Shown in pieces: positions 41,910 through 50,713 of a DNA stretch of 64,000 bases (position 1 is its first letter; each line of letters opens with the position of its first letter). Made by a program: the position numbers and the translations under genes. Origin of the DNA: Trinickia acidisoli (lineage in GTDB: Bacteria; Pseudomonadota; Gammaproteobacteria; Burkholderiales; Burkholderiaceae); the NCBI RefSeq assembly GCF_017315725.1, contig NZ_JAFLRG010000002.1, positions 1,984,001 to 2,048,000 on the forward strand. The letters run 5' to 3'. The notes under the pieces were generated by a model. The model was not told the DNA's origin. It saw only the letters and a program-made list of their open reading frames with translations, and did not search any database.

Positions 41910-44204
41910 TCAAGTTGCCTTGCCGTGCGCGTGTGCGCTGACTTCGCGCTCGCGTCGAATAGTCTGAAGCATCGATTCCAGCAAGGCGATATCGAAAGGT
42001 TTTGACAGCACACGCACGTTGACATTCCGCGCCCGCTCGAGCTCCTGCGCGTAGCCCGTAATGAGAATGACGGGAAGCGGCGCATCCAACGCCTGCGCGG
42101 CTTCCGCGAGGTCGATGCCGTTGTTGGCGCCCGGCATATGGATGTCGGAGATCAGCGCGTCGAAGGGATCCGCGGGGCGCGACAACGCGTCGGCGATCAA
42201 TCGTAAGGCGGCATCCGCGTTGAACGTGCAAGTGACACGATGGCCCATCATGCGCAGCAGCGCCTCGGTGCCGGCCGCAACTTCGTCGTTGTCTTCGACC
42301 AGCAGCACGTGCAAGCCGCCCGACGGCTCCGTGTCGACCGTGTGTTGGGGGGCGGTCGGTACGGGGGCGGGAGCGGCGTGGGCGCGCGGCAAGTAAAGGC
42401 GCACGGTCGTACCTGCGTCCGGCTTGCTGTCGATCGTCGCGAGCCCTCCCGAGCGGTCGCAAAACGCGAACACCTGCGGTAGGCCCAGGCCCGTGCCCAT
42501 TCCTTTCGGCTTCGTCGTGAACAGCGGTTCGAACGCGCGCGCAAGGATGTCGGGCTGCATGCCGGCGCCGGTATCTTCGAGCGAGATTTGTACGAATTCG
42601 CCCGTGAGTGCAAAACCGCCTTCGGGCTCGAGCCGAACGTTCGTCGCCCGCACGGTGAAGCGTCCGCCGTTCGGCATCGCGTCGCGGGCGTTGACAGCCA
42701 CGTTGATGAGGGCGAGCTCGAGTTCGGCGCTATCGACCTCGATGGGCCACACGTCCCGGCCGATGTCGACGACGAGCGCGGCCTTGGCGCCAAGCGAGGC
42801 ACGCAGGAGCTCGCGGCTCGCGGCCAACCAGCGCGACAGATCGATCGTTTCGCTGCGCAGCGGCTGCTTGCGTGCCACGCCGAGCAACTGGCGCGTCAGC
42901 GACTGGCCGTTTTTCAGGGCGCGCTCGATCGCGCCGAGTTCGCGATCGATGCCTGCCGCACCGCGTCGGCGCACGATCTGAACGTTCGTTGCGACGATCG
43001 TCAGCAAATTGTTGAAATCGTGTGCGACCGAGCCGACGAGGTTGCCGAGCGCTTCCATCTTGCGTGATTGGCGATACGCCGATTCGATCGAGCGCCGCAT
43101 CGACGCTTCCGTCTGCCAACGCTCCCACGCCTGCTTTTCCGCGGCGAGACGCCTGAGGGAGAACGCGAGTACGAACCAAAGCACGATGGAAGGCGTGAAG
43201 ATGGAAGCGGCAAAAATCAGTGCATGACGATACCAAGCCCCCCAGATCGCCGATTCGCTATACGCGCACGACACGTACACGGGGTAGCCGCCGACTTGGC
43301 GGTACGCGAGGATCTGCCCGTCGCGGCGGCTGCGTTTCGTGTTGCCGCCGACGAGCCGAAGCACGCCCGAGCGACTTCCCGCAGCGAGCGCCGCGGCGAA
43401 CTGGGGCGCAACCTCGGCCGATTCCGGGCGCGGCGGATACGATGCGAGCACGGCGCCGTCGGTGCGCGTGAGCATCATCGTCATGGCGCCGCGCTCGGGG
43501 CCCAGCAACTCCCGATAGAACGACTCGAAATAGGAACGCCGCAGCGCGACCGAGACGAGCCCGGCGAACGCGCCGTTGGGGCTGTGCCGCGCGATGCCGG
43601 TATTGAAGACGGCTTCGCCGCTACCCGCGTGCCAGACCATGACTTTCGAGACGTGCTCGAGAATGTGTCCGCCGCGGATGCCGACGAAGTCGTCGCGGGC
43701 GGCGATCGAGGCGTGCGGCGCGGGGTAATAGCGGCTGTTCGCCAGCAGAAGGCCCTCCGGGCCGAAGATGGACACCGACGCGACCTGCGGGTAGCCTCCA
43801 CCGATGTTCTGCAGCTTGTTGTGGATCTCCGCCTCGTGCGCGCTGATGGCCTCGTTACCGAGCCCCCGGACGAGATCGTCGACGCGCGCGTCGAGCGTTT
43901 CGTTCAGATCGAATACTTTGAGCGCGTGTTCTTCCGCGATGCGGACCGTTCTGATGGTCGCATCGGTGGCCGATGCAACGCGCCCGCGGAAATTCGAGTA
44001 TGCGACGGCGGCCGCGTAGACGCCCGGCAGGATGATTGCCGCGGCGAGCAGCGCGATCAGCGTGAGGCGCCGAACCGCGAAATCGGGCTCGGGCATCCCC
44101 AGCCCCGGCGAGTCGTCTGGCCAATTGTCAGGCAAGGCGTTCGTCGGGGAGTCATCGAGCCGTCGGGTCATGTCTGTGGTCGTCCAATTGGCAGCGTTCG
44201 CCAT
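41910..44204 (-). CDS. Membrane hybrid sensor histidine kinase with Cache-like sensor
   Basis: 764 residues. Helix one (LTLIALLAAAIILPGVYAAA, about 47-66) and helix two (ALIFAASIFTPSIVLWFVLAF, about 325-345) enclose a periplasmic double-Cache-like sensor. The kinase core follows: HisKA with VGSVAHDFNN, HATPase with INVAVNARDAMPNGG, EDTGAGM and GMGTGLGLPQV, then a receiver (VLLVEDNDE, ALISDIHMPG, KPF). No output domain or partner regulator is adjacent. The ligand is unknown; Cache domains often bind amino or organic acids. Confidence 0.9.
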   Translation of the reverse strand: MANAANWTTTDMTRRLDDSPTNALPDNWPDDSPGLGMPEPDFAVRRLTLIALLAAAIILPGVYAAAVAYSNFRGRVASATDATIRTVRIAEEHALKVFDLNETLDARVDDLVRGLGNEAISAHEAEIHNKLQNIGGGYPQVASVSIFGPEGLLLANSRYYPAPHASIAARDDFVGIRGGHILEHVSKVMVWHAGSGEAVFNTGIARHSPNGAFAGLVSVALRRSYFESFYRELLGPERGAMTMMLTRTDGAVLASYPPRPESAEVAPQFAAALAAGSRSGVLRLVGGNTKRSRRDGQILAYRQVGGYPVYVSCAYSESAIWGAWYRHALIFAASIFTPSIVLWFVLAFSLRRLAAEKQAWERWQTEASMRRSIESAYRQSRKMEALGNLVGSVAHDFNNLLTIVATNVQIVRRRGAAGIDRELGAIERALKNGQSLTRQLLGVARKQPLRSETIDLSRWLAASRELLRASLGAKAALVVDIGRDVWPIEVDSAELELALINVAVNARDAMPNGGRFTVRATNVRLEPEGGFALTGEFVQISLEDTGAGMQPDILARAFEPLFTTKPKGMGTGLGLPQVFAFCDRSGGLATIDSKPDAGTTVRLYLPRAHAAPAPVPTAPQHTVDTEPSGGLHVLLVEDNDEVAAGTEALLRMMGHRVTCTFNADAALRLIADALSRPADPFDALISDIHMPGANNGIDLAEAAQALDAPLPVILITGYAQELERARNVNVRVLSKPFDIALLESMLQTIRREREVSAHAHGKAT

Positions 44205-44617
44205 TCAATCATCATAAGCGAGTTGGTCCGGCGCCGGCTTTTTTGCACCGACGCGCGTCATAAAACGAATCCGAACGTTCGCCCTAAAACAGCGACGAAA
44301 TCGGAAGCGCAAACGTACACAAAAGAAAAAACCACGCATATCAGTATGAATTCGCACCATTTTTTTCTTCATACTGAAAAAACGTAGGGGCTTGCTCGAC
44401 CTATTCGGAAATTGGAGAGTTGATTTTCCGCAGGTTTGCTCCGAGAATTTCGCTTCCTTTTTAAGAGGCATGATGGGCCCGCTGTAGCGGGCACACGCTG
44501 AAGTGCGAACCGCTCGCGCTTGCCACCGCCCGTCGACACGCCCGCTCCCGTTAAAGAAAACGTTTCGAGCCGTCGTTAACGCGATATAGACCGCTTTCGT
44601 TTTTCGTCACGCTTGCC
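44205..44617. other. Divergent promoter region with two inverted repeats
   Basis: No gene. It holds a 10-bp perfect inverted repeat, TCAGTATGAA at 44341-44350 and TTCATACTGA at 44368-44377, and a compact palindrome GCCCGCTGTAGCGGGC (44477-44492). Either could be an operator for the kinase or the receiver operon. Confidence 0.5.
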
Positions 44618-44986
44618 ATGCCTTTGCCGATTGTGATCGCCGATGACTCTCTCCTCGCCCGTAAGGTTCTGACGAAAGCCTTGCCGGCCGACTGGGACGT
44701 CGACATCGCATACGCATCGAACGGCCGCGAGGCCCTCGCACTTTACCGTGAGGGGAAGGCCTCGGTGATGTTTCTCGACCTGACGATGCCTGACATGACC
44801 GGTTATCAGGTTCTCGAAGCCCTTCAGCACGAGGACTTGAACACGTTCGTGATCGTCGTGTCGGCCGACGTCCAGCCGCTGGCCCAGGAGCGCGTGCGCG
44901 CGCTTGGCGCCGCCGCCTTCGTCGCCAAGCCCGTGACCCCAGAGGCAATATTGCCCATCCTCAAGGAGTACGGGTTGTATGCGTGA
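44618..44986 (+). CDS. Stand-alone CheY-like response regulator
   Basis: 122 residues, a single receiver. Acid pocket IADDS, phosphoacceptor in MFLDLTMPDMTG, VVSAD with a Ser in place of the usual Thr, and KPVTPE with the conserved Lys. First gene of a receiver, CheC-like, diguanylate cyclase operon, linked by 8-bp and 4-bp overlaps. It presumably accepts phosphate from a kinase, possibly the divergent hybrid kinase, and is dephosphorylated by the CheC-like protein. Confidence 0.9.
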   Translation: MPLPIVIADDSLLARKVLTKALPADWDVDIAYASNGREALALYREGKASVMFLDLTMPDMTGYQVLEALQHEDLNTFVIVVSADVQPLAQERVRALGAAAFVAKPVTPEAILPILKEYGLYA

Positions 44987-45602
44987 GAACGTCTTCACCG
45001 AAGAGCAGCGCGACGCCTTGCAGGAAATCGCCAATTTGGCGATGGGGCAGGCCGCCACGCGCCTGGCTCGCCTACTCGATACCTTCATAGAGCTGTCCGT
45101 GCCGCGCGTGCGCGTCGTGCGCGCCGAGGATGCGGCGCACACGCTGCGCGAAATGACCGGCATCGACGAGAGCGTCACGGCGGTCCGGCAGGGCTTTCGC
45201 TCCGACATCAAGGGCGAGGCGCTCGTCATTTGCCGCAGCAGCGGGGTGGGCCACCTTTGCGCCCTCGTCAACGATCCCTACGTTCATTCCGCTTACGACG
45301 CGGTGAGCCAGACCGAACTGATGTTCGACATGGCCAACGTGCTGACGGGCGCGTGCGTGTCGTGCATTCTCAATCAGCTCGATCGCACGCCGATTTTTTC
45401 CCCGCCCGGGCTGCTCGGCGAAAAAATCTCGCTCGAAGATGTCTTTCAAGCGGATGTACTCGCATGGAAGATCGCGCTGCTGCTCGAGGTCAACTTCGCC
45501 CTCGAGGATCAAACGTTTCGCGCGCACCTCGTCATGCTGATGGCCGAAGATTCGATTCGTCGGATGAACGACGCGCTCAATGCGCTGCTGTCCAGTCTAT
45601 GA
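44979..45602 (+). CDS. CheC-family phosphatase
   Basis: 207 residues. Two copies of the CheC/FliY active-site helix pattern [DE]-x2-N-x3-G: QEIANLAMG near residue 15 and FDMANVLTG near 118, the second with Asp for Glu. Such proteins dephosphorylate CheY-like receivers. Overlap with the receiver gene upstream (8 bp) and the cyclase gene downstream (4 bp) supports a shared module. The short N-terminus rules out the flagellar FliY type. Confidence 0.88.
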   Translation: MRENVFTEEQRDALQEIANLAMGQAATRLARLLDTFIELSVPRVRVVRAEDAAHTLREMTGIDESVTAVRQGFRSDIKGEALVICRSSGVGHLCALVNDPYVHSAYDAVSQTELMFDMANVLTGACVSCILNQLDRTPIFSPPGLLGEKISLEDVFQADVLAWKIALLLEVNFALEDQTFRAHLVMLMAEDSIRRMNDALNALLSSL

Positions 45603-46540
45603 ACGATGCGATGGAGCAAACTCTCAGCGACTTGGTGATCGAGCGGGTCGGGTTCGGCATCTTCGTGCTCGACCGCGACATGAAGGTGCTGATGTGGAAC
45701 CGGTTCATGCAGGACCACAGCGGACAAGCGGCCGAAACCGTCGTCGGCAAATCGATTTTCGATAGCTTTCCCGAGTTGCCGCGCGTGTGGCTTTCGCGCA
45801 AGGTCGAAAGCGTGTTTCAGCTCGGCAGCTTCGCGTTCAGCTCGTGGGAGCAGCGCCCCTACCTCTTCAGGTTCGACCATGACCGGCCCATCACGGGCGG
45901 CGTCGACTTCATGCAGCAAGACTGCACGTTCATGCCGCTGACGCGTGAACGGGAGGTCGTCGCAGTCTGCGTGACGATTTCGGACGTGACGCACGTCAGC
46001 GTCATGCAGCGCGAGCGCGAGGAAGCCGTCGAAAAGCTGCAGGAATACGCGAATCTCGACGGCCTCACCGGCATCGCGAACCGACGCTTCTTCGAGGGTA
46101 GGCTGCGCGACGAGTTTCTACGTTGGCAGCGTTACGGCGGCGAATTGTCCGTGCTGTTGTTCGACCTCGATCACTTCAAGGACATCAACGACCGCTTCGG
46201 GCATGCGGTTGGCGATACGGTGCTGCGTGTCATGGCCCAGCGCGTGGCCGAGGCCGTGCGCGTCCAAGATACGTTCGGGCGCTTTGGCGGCGAGGAATTC
46301 GCGCTGCTGCTGCCATGCACGCCGCTGGCCGATGCGATGGTCGTCGCCGAAAAGATCCGTATGACGATCGCCGACACGCCCATCGAGGCCGAAGGCGCGC
46401 GCGTGCCCGTGACGGCAAGCGTGGGCGGCGCATCGGCGCGTCCGGGCCTGCCTACCTACGAAGTCCTCATCAACGAAGCCGACGCCGCGCTCTACAGCGC
46501 GAAACGACAAGGGCGCAACCGCTCCGTCGCGCTCGCCTGA
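45599..46540 (+). CDS. PAS-GGDEF diguanylate cyclase
   Basis: 313 residues. An N-terminal PAS domain (VGFGIFVLDRDMKVLMWNRFM) with a PAC-like region, then a GGDEF domain with the full catalytic signature RFGGEEF and an inhibitory I-site RVQD five residues before it, so it should make c-di-GMP and be product-inhibited. It starts inside the stop codon of the CheC-like gene (ATGA). The three-gene operon links a phosphorylated receiver to c-di-GMP production. Confidence 0.93.
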   Translation: MNDAMEQTLSDLVIERVGFGIFVLDRDMKVLMWNRFMQDHSGQAAETVVGKSIFDSFPELPRVWLSRKVESVFQLGSFAFSSWEQRPYLFRFDHDRPITGGVDFMQQDCTFMPLTREREVVAVCVTISDVTHVSVMQREREEAVEKLQEYANLDGLTGIANRRFFEGRLRDEFLRWQRYGGELSVLLFDLDHFKDINDRFGHAVGDTVLRVMAQRVAEAVRVQDTFGRFGGEEFALLLPCTPLADAMVVAEKIRMTIADTPIEAEGARVPVTASVGGASARPGLPTYEVLINEADAALYSAKRQGRNRSVALA

Positions 46541-46617
46541 GCGCCCGCTCGCATCGTACGGGCGCGCGCCGTATCCGCGCCGGCAGCCCGCGTCTGTGGC
46601 ACCGAATAAAACGTTGG

Positions 46618-46623
46618 TATACT
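46618..46623 (+). promoter_or_regulatory. Possible -10 of the hopanoid operon
   Basis: TATACT in the context GTATACTTTT, 173 bp before the chosen hpnD start. No good -35 at the right distance, so this is tentative. Confidence 0.3.
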
Positions 46624-46795
46624 TTTGCGCGTTCCCGGCACCCTTGCCGGTGCGCCGCGCCGCTCACGACGCGAAGCGCGTTGCGTGTGCGGAATGTGCC
46701 GTAATGCGCCGCAGTGCCCCGCAGTGCCCATGCGGCACGTCGCGGATAGCATCGATTCTCATGCGCCCCGCGAGGGCGCCACAGCGGAGTTTGCC

Positions 46796-47644
46796 TTGGC
46801 CGTTTCCAATCTCGTCGCGGACGAAGCAGCACCCGACGTCGCAGCCGTCACGTCGAGCAGCTCGTTCTATCTCGCCATGCGCATCTTGCCCGCTGCGCAG
46901 CGCGACGCGATGTTCCAGATCTACGCGTTTTGCCGCGCTGTCGACGACGTCGCCGACAGCGATGCGCCGCGCTTGGAGCGCAGCGCCGCCCTCGATCGGT
47001 GGCGCGCCGACATCGACGCATGCTATGACGGCAAGCCGCGTCCCGCGTTGGTCCCGCTCGTGCATCAGATTCGAGCGTTCGATCTGCGCCGCGAGGATTT
47101 TCACGCGATGATCGACGGCATGGCGATGGATGCCGCGGCCGACATTTGCGCACCGGATGAAGCGACGCTCGATCTTTACTGCGACCGTGTCGCCAGCGCC
47201 GCCGGCCGCCTGTCGGTGAGAGTTTTCGGGATGAGTGAGGAAGCGGGACACACGCTGTCGCACCATCTCGGCCGGGCGTTGCAGTTGACGAACATTTTGC
47301 GCGACATCGACGAGGACGCCGCGATCAACCGCTGCTACTTGCCGCGCGAACTGCTTGCGCGCGAAGGTATTGCCGCGACGAGCCCGACCGAGATCGCCGA
47401 CGATCCCTCGCTGCCGCGCGTCTGCGCGACGCTGGCGCAGCGGGTTTTCGCGCATTTCGCGCAGGCCGACGCAATCATGGATGCCGCGCCGCGCAAGGCG
47501 GTGCGTGCGCCGCGCATCATGTCGGGCGTCTACCGGTGCCTACTCGAGCGCACGCTCGAGCGCGGCTTCGATCTGCCGCGCCCGCCCGTCTCGAAGCCGC
47601 GCTTGCGGCTGCTGTGGATCGTCGCGCGTTATGCGCTCTTCTGA
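46796..47644 (+). CDS. hpnD: Presqualene diphosphate synthase HpnD
   Basis: 282 residues when started at the TTG at 46796 (GGAG six bases before), which matches the usual family length; an ATG at 46730 would add 22 residues. Squalene/phytoene synthase fold: SSFYLAMRILP, first aspartate motif CRAVDDVAD, YCDRVASAAGRLSVRVFG, and LTNILRDIDEDAAINRCYLPRE, typical of HpnD. It condenses two farnesyl diphosphates to presqualene diphosphate. HpnC and HpnE are not in the window. It carries an origin iteron at 47215. Confidence 0.9.
   Translation: MAVSNLVADEAAPDVAAVTSSSSFYLAMRILPAAQRDAMFQIYAFCRAVDDVADSDAPRLERSAALDRWRADIDACYDGKPRPALVPLVHQIRAFDLRREDFHAMIDGMAMDAAADICAPDEATLDLYCDRVASAAGRLSVRVFGMSEEAGHTLSHHLGRALQLTNILRDIDEDAAINRCYLPRELLAREGIAATSPTEIADDPSLPRVCATLAQRVFAHFAQADAIMDAAPRKAVRAPRIMSGVYRCLLERTLERGFDLPRPPVSKPRLRLLWIVARYALF
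47215..47233 (+). repeat. Origin iteron inside hpnD
   Basis: CGGTGAGAGTTTTCGGGAT is an exact match to the iteron core. It encodes VRVFG through GTG-AGA-GTT-TTC-GGG, and AGA for Arg is very rare in this genome. Confidence 0.6.
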
Positions 47645-47715
47645 GCCGCGCACCCCACTGATAGAACGTAGAACGTGATCGACGAAGCCATGCGCTTCGT
47701 CTCAACTCCATTGAG

Positions 47716-49719
47716 ATGCCGATGAACGACATTTCCGCCCCTGCCGCCGTCATGGCGGCCCCGAGCATGGACGACGACGGCACGCCGGCGCGCGTCGCGC
47801 TCGGCGCCGCCATCGCACGCGCGACGGACGCCATCCTTGCCGATCAGCGCCCCGACGGGCATTGGGTCTATGAACTGGAAGCCGACGCAACGATTCCAGC
47901 CGAATACATCCTGCTCGTCCACTATCTCGGCGAAACGGCCAACCTCGAACTCGAGGGCAAGATCGTGCGCTACCTGCGGCGGATTCAATTGGCTGACGGC
48001 GGCTGGCCGCTCTTCACCGACGGCGCGATGGACGTGAGCGCGACCGTGAAAGCCTATTTCGCGTTGAAGATGGCCGGCGAGCGCGAAGATGCAGAGCACA
48101 TGCAACGCGCCCGCGCGGCGATTCTCGGCGCCGGCGGCGCGGAAGCCGTCAATGTCTTCACGCGTATCCTGCTCGCGCTGTTCGGTATCGTGCCCTGGAG
48201 CGCGGTTCCGATGATGCCGGTCGAAATTACGCTGTTGCCGCAATGGTTTCCGTTCCATCTCTCGAAGGTGTCCTATTGGGCGCGCACGGTTATCGTGCCG
48301 CTGCTCGTGCTCAATGCGCGGCGACCCGTCGCGAGAAATCCGCGCGGCGTGCGTATCGACGAACTCTTTCTCGGCGCGCCGTCCGCCACGGGTTTGTTGC
48401 CGCGCGCCGGGCATCAGAGCCGCGGTTGGTTCGCGTTCTTTCGCGTCGTCGATAAGGTGCTGCGCGCCGTCGACGGCCTGTTCCCGCGGAAAACGCGCGA
48501 GCGTGCGGTGCAAGCTGCGATCGCGTTCGTCGATGAGCGACTGAATGGCGAGGACGGGCTCGGCGCGATCTTTCCCGCGATGGCGAACAGCGTGATGATG
48601 TACGACGCGCTCGGCTACGGGCCCGAGTATCCGAATCGTGCGATTGCGCGCGCGTCGGTTGATAAGCTGCTCGTGATTGCCGAAGACGAAGCGTACTGCC
48701 AGCCATGTTTGTCGCCGGTATGGGATACGTCGCTCGTCGCGCATGCGCTGCTCGAAACCGAAGCGCCGCAGGCGCAGGCGGCGGCATTGCGCGGCTTGCA
48801 ATGGCTGCGTCCGCTGCAAGTGCTCGATGTTCGCGGCGATTGGATTTCGCGCCGTGCCGACGTGCGCCCTGGCGGCTGGGCGTTCCAGTACGCCAATCCC
48901 TACTATCCCGACGTCGACGATACGGCCGTCGTGGTGATGGCGATGGACCGCGCGGCGACGCTGACGCGCTCGAACATCGATCGCGAAGCGGTTGCCCGCG
49001 CACGCGAATGGATCGTGGGCATGCAGAGCAGCGACGGCGGGTGGGGCGCCTTCGAACCGGAAAATACTCAGTACTACTTGAATAACATTCCGTTCTCGGA
49101 TCACGGTGCGCTGCTCGATCCGCCGACGGTCGACGTTTCGGGCCGATGTTTGTCGATGCTTGCGCAACTCGGCGAACTGCCGGGCAACAGCGAGCCCGCG
49201 CGGCGTGCATACGATTACATCCTCGCCGGCCAGGAAGACGACGGTAGCTGGTACGGCCGCTGGGGCATGAACTACATCTACGGGACGTGGACTGCGTTGT
49301 GCGCGTTGAACGCGGCCGGCATCGCGCACGACGACGCACGGGTCAAGCGCGCAGCGCAGTGGCTGATCTCGATCCAAAACGAAGACGGTGGTTGGGGCGA
49401 GGACGGCACGAGCTACAAGCTCGACTATCGCGGCTACGAAAAGGCCGCGAGCACGGCGTCGCAAACGGCATGGGCGCTGCTCGGGTTGATGGCCGCGGGT
49501 GTCGTCGAGCATCCGGCCATTGCACGTGGCGTTGCTTACCTCGTCGACGCACAGCGCGAGCACGGCTTGTGGGATGAGACGCGCTTCACGGCCACGGGTT
49601 TTCCGCGCGTGTTCTACCTGCGCTATCACGGCTATCGCAAGTTCTTCCCCCTGTGGGCGCTGGCACGCTACCGCAACCTCGCGCGCGACGGTCGCGTGCG
49701 CGTCGCGGTCGGCATGTGA
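47716..49719 (+). CDS. shc: Squalene-hopene cyclase
   Basis: 667 residues, full length. Catalytic DxDD in DVDDTAVVVMA (near 398), and QW motifs such as QSSDGGWGAF, QEDDGSWYGRWG and QNEDGGWGED. It cyclises squalene to hopene and diplopterol as a monotopic membrane protein. The gap to hpnD is 71 bp and hpnG follows with a TGATG overlap, so hpnD-shc-hpnG is one unit. Confidence 0.97.
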   Translation: MPMNDISAPAAVMAAPSMDDDGTPARVALGAAIARATDAILADQRPDGHWVYELEADATIPAEYILLVHYLGETANLELEGKIVRYLRRIQLADGGWPLFTDGAMDVSATVKAYFALKMAGEREDAEHMQRARAAILGAGGAEAVNVFTRILLALFGIVPWSAVPMMPVEITLLPQWFPFHLSKVSYWARTVIVPLLVLNARRPVARNPRGVRIDELFLGAPSATGLLPRAGHQSRGWFAFFRVVDKVLRAVDGLFPRKTRERAVQAAIAFVDERLNGEDGLGAIFPAMANSVMMYDALGYGPEYPNRAIARASVDKLLVIAEDEAYCQPCLSPVWDTSLVAHALLETEAPQAQAAALRGLQWLRPLQVLDVRGDWISRRADVRPGGWAFQYANPYYPDVDDTAVVVMAMDRAATLTRSNIDREAVARAREWIVGMQSSDGGWGAFEPENTQYYLNNIPFSDHGALLDPPTVDVSGRCLSMLAQLGELPGNSEPARRAYDYILAGQEDDGSWYGRWGMNYIYGTWTALCALNAAGIAHDDARVKRAAQWLISIQNEDGGWGEDGTSYKLDYRGYEKAASTASQTAWALLGLMAAGVVEHPAIARGVAYLVDAQREHGLWDETRFTATGFPRVFYLRYHGYRKFFPLWALARYRNLARDGRVRVAVGM

Positions 49720-50417
49720 TGACGGCAAGCGCGGCACCGCCGCTCGTCATCGTGACGGGGATGGCATTCGAGGCGCGCATCGCTCGCGCGCCCGGCGTCG
49801 AGGTTGTCTATGCCGCGCGTGCCGACCGCCTCGAACGTGCGTTGGCGCAGGCTTTGGCGCGTGGCGCATCGGGTGTGATGAGCTTCGGTACCGCGGGTGG
49901 GCTCGCGCCTGATTTGATGCCTGGCGCACTCGTCATTGCCGATGCGATCGATGGGCCGTTTGGTCGCGTATCGACCGATATCGCTTGGAGCGAGCGTATC
50001 GTTTCCGCGCTGCGTGCGTCGCTGCAAGGCGTACGCATCGAACGCGGCCCCAGCGCCGCGGTGGCCGCGCCGGTCGTCACACGGCAGCAGAAAGAAGCGC
50101 TTCATCGCGCGACGGGCGCGCTTGCCGTCGATATGGAATCGCACATCGCGGCCGCGCAGGCTAGCGCGAAAGGGCTGCCGTTCGTCCTTTGCCGTGCGGT
50201 AGTCGACCCCGCCTGGCGCACATTGCCCTCGGCCGCGACGGCAGGCTTGCGTGAGGACGGGACCACGGCGCTTGCGCCGATCTTGCGAGAACTCGCGCGT
50301 GCGCCCGCACAATTGCCGGCGATGATCCGCCTGGCGCTCGATGCGCGTGCGGCACGCGCATCGCTCGTTCGCGCGCGCGCGGCATTGCTGAGCGCGGGTG
50401 CGTTGAGCGCCGTTTAA
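49719..50417 (+). CDS. hpnG: Hopanoid-associated phosphorylase HpnG
   Basis: 232 residues from the ATG overlapping the shc stop (TGATG). Nucleoside-phosphorylase fold: PLVIVTGMAFEARIA, GVMSFGTAGGL, and AVDMESHIAAAQA with the ribose-binding Met-Glu. HpnG removes adenine from adenosylhopane on the route to bacteriohopanetetrol. HpnH, which makes adenosylhopane, must be encoded elsewhere. Confidence 0.9.
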   Translation: MTASAAPPLVIVTGMAFEARIARAPGVEVVYAARADRLERALAQALARGASGVMSFGTAGGLAPDLMPGALVIADAIDGPFGRVSTDIAWSERIVSALRASLQGVRIERGPSAAVAAPVVTRQQKEALHRATGALAVDMESHIAAAQASAKGLPFVLCRAVVDPAWRTLPSAATAGLREDGTTALAPILRELARAPAQLPAMIRLALDARAARASLVRARAALLSAGALSAV

Positions 50418-50670
50418 ACACGTATTCAGTGCGTATTCAATTCGCATTAAAACGAGCATTGAGCGCGCATTCCTCCCACGTATTTGTAACGTAGCGTTTC
50501 CGCGCGCATTCGTTTTTAACTCACTACATAAATCGCGGGTATCGCGCGTTTATCTGTGCATCGACTAATTGCTTGCCGGTTGATTGTGAGTCCGAGCAAA
50601 TCTTCCTCGAATGGGTGGCGATCGGCATGAGCGATAGCAGTGCTTTTTCGTCGCCGAACAGACGCACACG

Positions 50671-50686
50671 CTACTAGATCTAGTAG
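50671..50686. promoter_or_regulatory. Perfect palindrome, candidate LuxR-type (lux) box
   Basis: CTACTAGATCTAGTAG is fully symmetric, has the CT-N12-AG form of LuxR-family boxes and the AGATCT centre of the tra box. It is centred at 50678.5, about 42 bp before the start of transcription predicted from the -10 at 50708. Confidence 0.6.
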
Positions 50687-50707
50687 ATTTCAATTGATTA
50701 GCATTCC

Positions 50708-50713
50708 TATAGT
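50708..50713 (+). promoter_or_regulatory. Candidate -10 of the 13-gene cluster
   Basis: TATAGT, 58 bp before the first start codon. No good -35 at 17 bp, as expected for an activator-dependent promoter. Confidence 0.5.

Noticed and set aside
43068..44387. A 439-residue open frame antisense to the hybrid kinase
   Set aside because: Composition is typical of GC-rich antisense frames, and the kinase on the other strand has clear domains.
47629..49737. A 702-residue open frame antisense to shc
   Set aside because: It is the reverse-strand shadow of a well-supported squalene-hopene cyclase gene in high-GC DNA; it is rich in Arg/His/Ala and has no domain.
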